From NCBI GenBank assembly GCA_902490245.1, contig CABUDB010000013.1:1-13850 (forward strand): 13,850 nucleotides of DNA, in the 5' to 3' direction. The notes under the pieces were generated by a model. It had not been told where the DNA came from, did no database searches, and saw only the letters and a list, made by a program, of their open reading frames with translations. The stretch comes from an uncultured Collinsella sp. (GTDB taxonomy: Bacteria; Actinomycetota; Coriobacteriia; Coriobacteriales; Coriobacteriaceae). Positions 13,832 to 13,850 of the stretch are shown here, one piece after another. The position numbers and the translations under genes were made by a program. Each line of letters starts with the position of its first letter. The first letter of the stretch is position 1.

Positions 13832-13850
13832 ATGACCAGAAGGTCTATGC
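13832..13850 (+). CDS. Possible start of a downstream gene (partial)
   Basis: An ATG at 13832 follows AAGAGGA (13821-13827) at suitable spacing and reads M-T-R-R-S-M before the window ends. A small palindrome GACAA-C-TTGTC at 13805-13815 lies just upstream and could be an operator. Six codons are too few to name a family. Confidence 0.35.

Noticed and set aside
1..13850. CRISPR arrays, insertion sequences, tRNA or rRNA genes
   Set aside because: No regularly spaced repeats, transposase-like proteins, terminal inverted repeats or RNA-gene signatures were seen on either strand.

Overview
The window is chromosomal DNA of a GC-rich, gene-dense bacterium. Codon use strongly favours G or C at third positions, and the genes carry good Shine-Dalgarno sites and short spacers. 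The single-chain PurL type, the Tat-like lipoprotein signals and the overall style suggest a gut Coriobacteriia member of the Collinsella type. That assignment is inference from recall; no 16S or other marker is present. I see no mobile element, CRISPR array, tRNA, rRNA or prophage.

Layout. (1) 1-3014, minus strand: most of purL, the large single-chain FGAM synthase. Its C-terminal glutaminase domain is cut off by the window edge. (2) 3199-4761, plus strand: a CPA2-type cation/proton antiporter, divergent from purL, with a soluble C-terminal tail and no recognisable RCK domain. (3) 4798-4840: a perfect 18-bp hairpin between convergent genes. (4) 4884-5633, minus strand: a short-chain dehydrogenase that resembles the bile-acid enzyme BaiA more than a generic FabG. 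(5) 5854-7197, minus strand: homoserine dehydrogenase with an ACT domain. A hairpin separates it from the SDR gene. (6) 7448-13747, plus strand: a complete branched-chain (LIV/HAAT) amino-acid ABC importer. It has two tandem paralogous lipoprotein binding proteins, two permeases (LivH, LivM) and two ATPases (LivG, LivF), followed by a hairpin. (7) 13832-13850: probably the first six codons of another gene.

How the parts work together. The two binding proteins sit outside the membrane as lipid-anchored receptors and would share one LivHMGF channel and motor. livH, livM, livG and livF are tightly packed, with start codons within about 10 nt of the preceding stop or overlapping it. By contrast, 271-bp and about 140-bp spacers surround the second binding-protein gene and hold hairpins and AT-rich control DNA. 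This is the arrangement expected if binding proteins are made in excess over membrane components. Homoserine dehydrogenase is transcribed divergently from the importer. It feeds threonine, methionine and, through threonine, isoleucine synthesis, so amino-acid supply is a plausible shared theme across the 250-bp divergent region.

Most genes are ordinary housekeeping or transport genes. The points most worth checking are the BaiA-like SDR with an apparently altered cofactor loop, a shared GTAAC-n6-nnAAC motif upstream of both binding-protein genes, the hairpin pair between binding protein and permease, and the non-canonical GELGP ion-site motif and His-rich tail of the antiporter.
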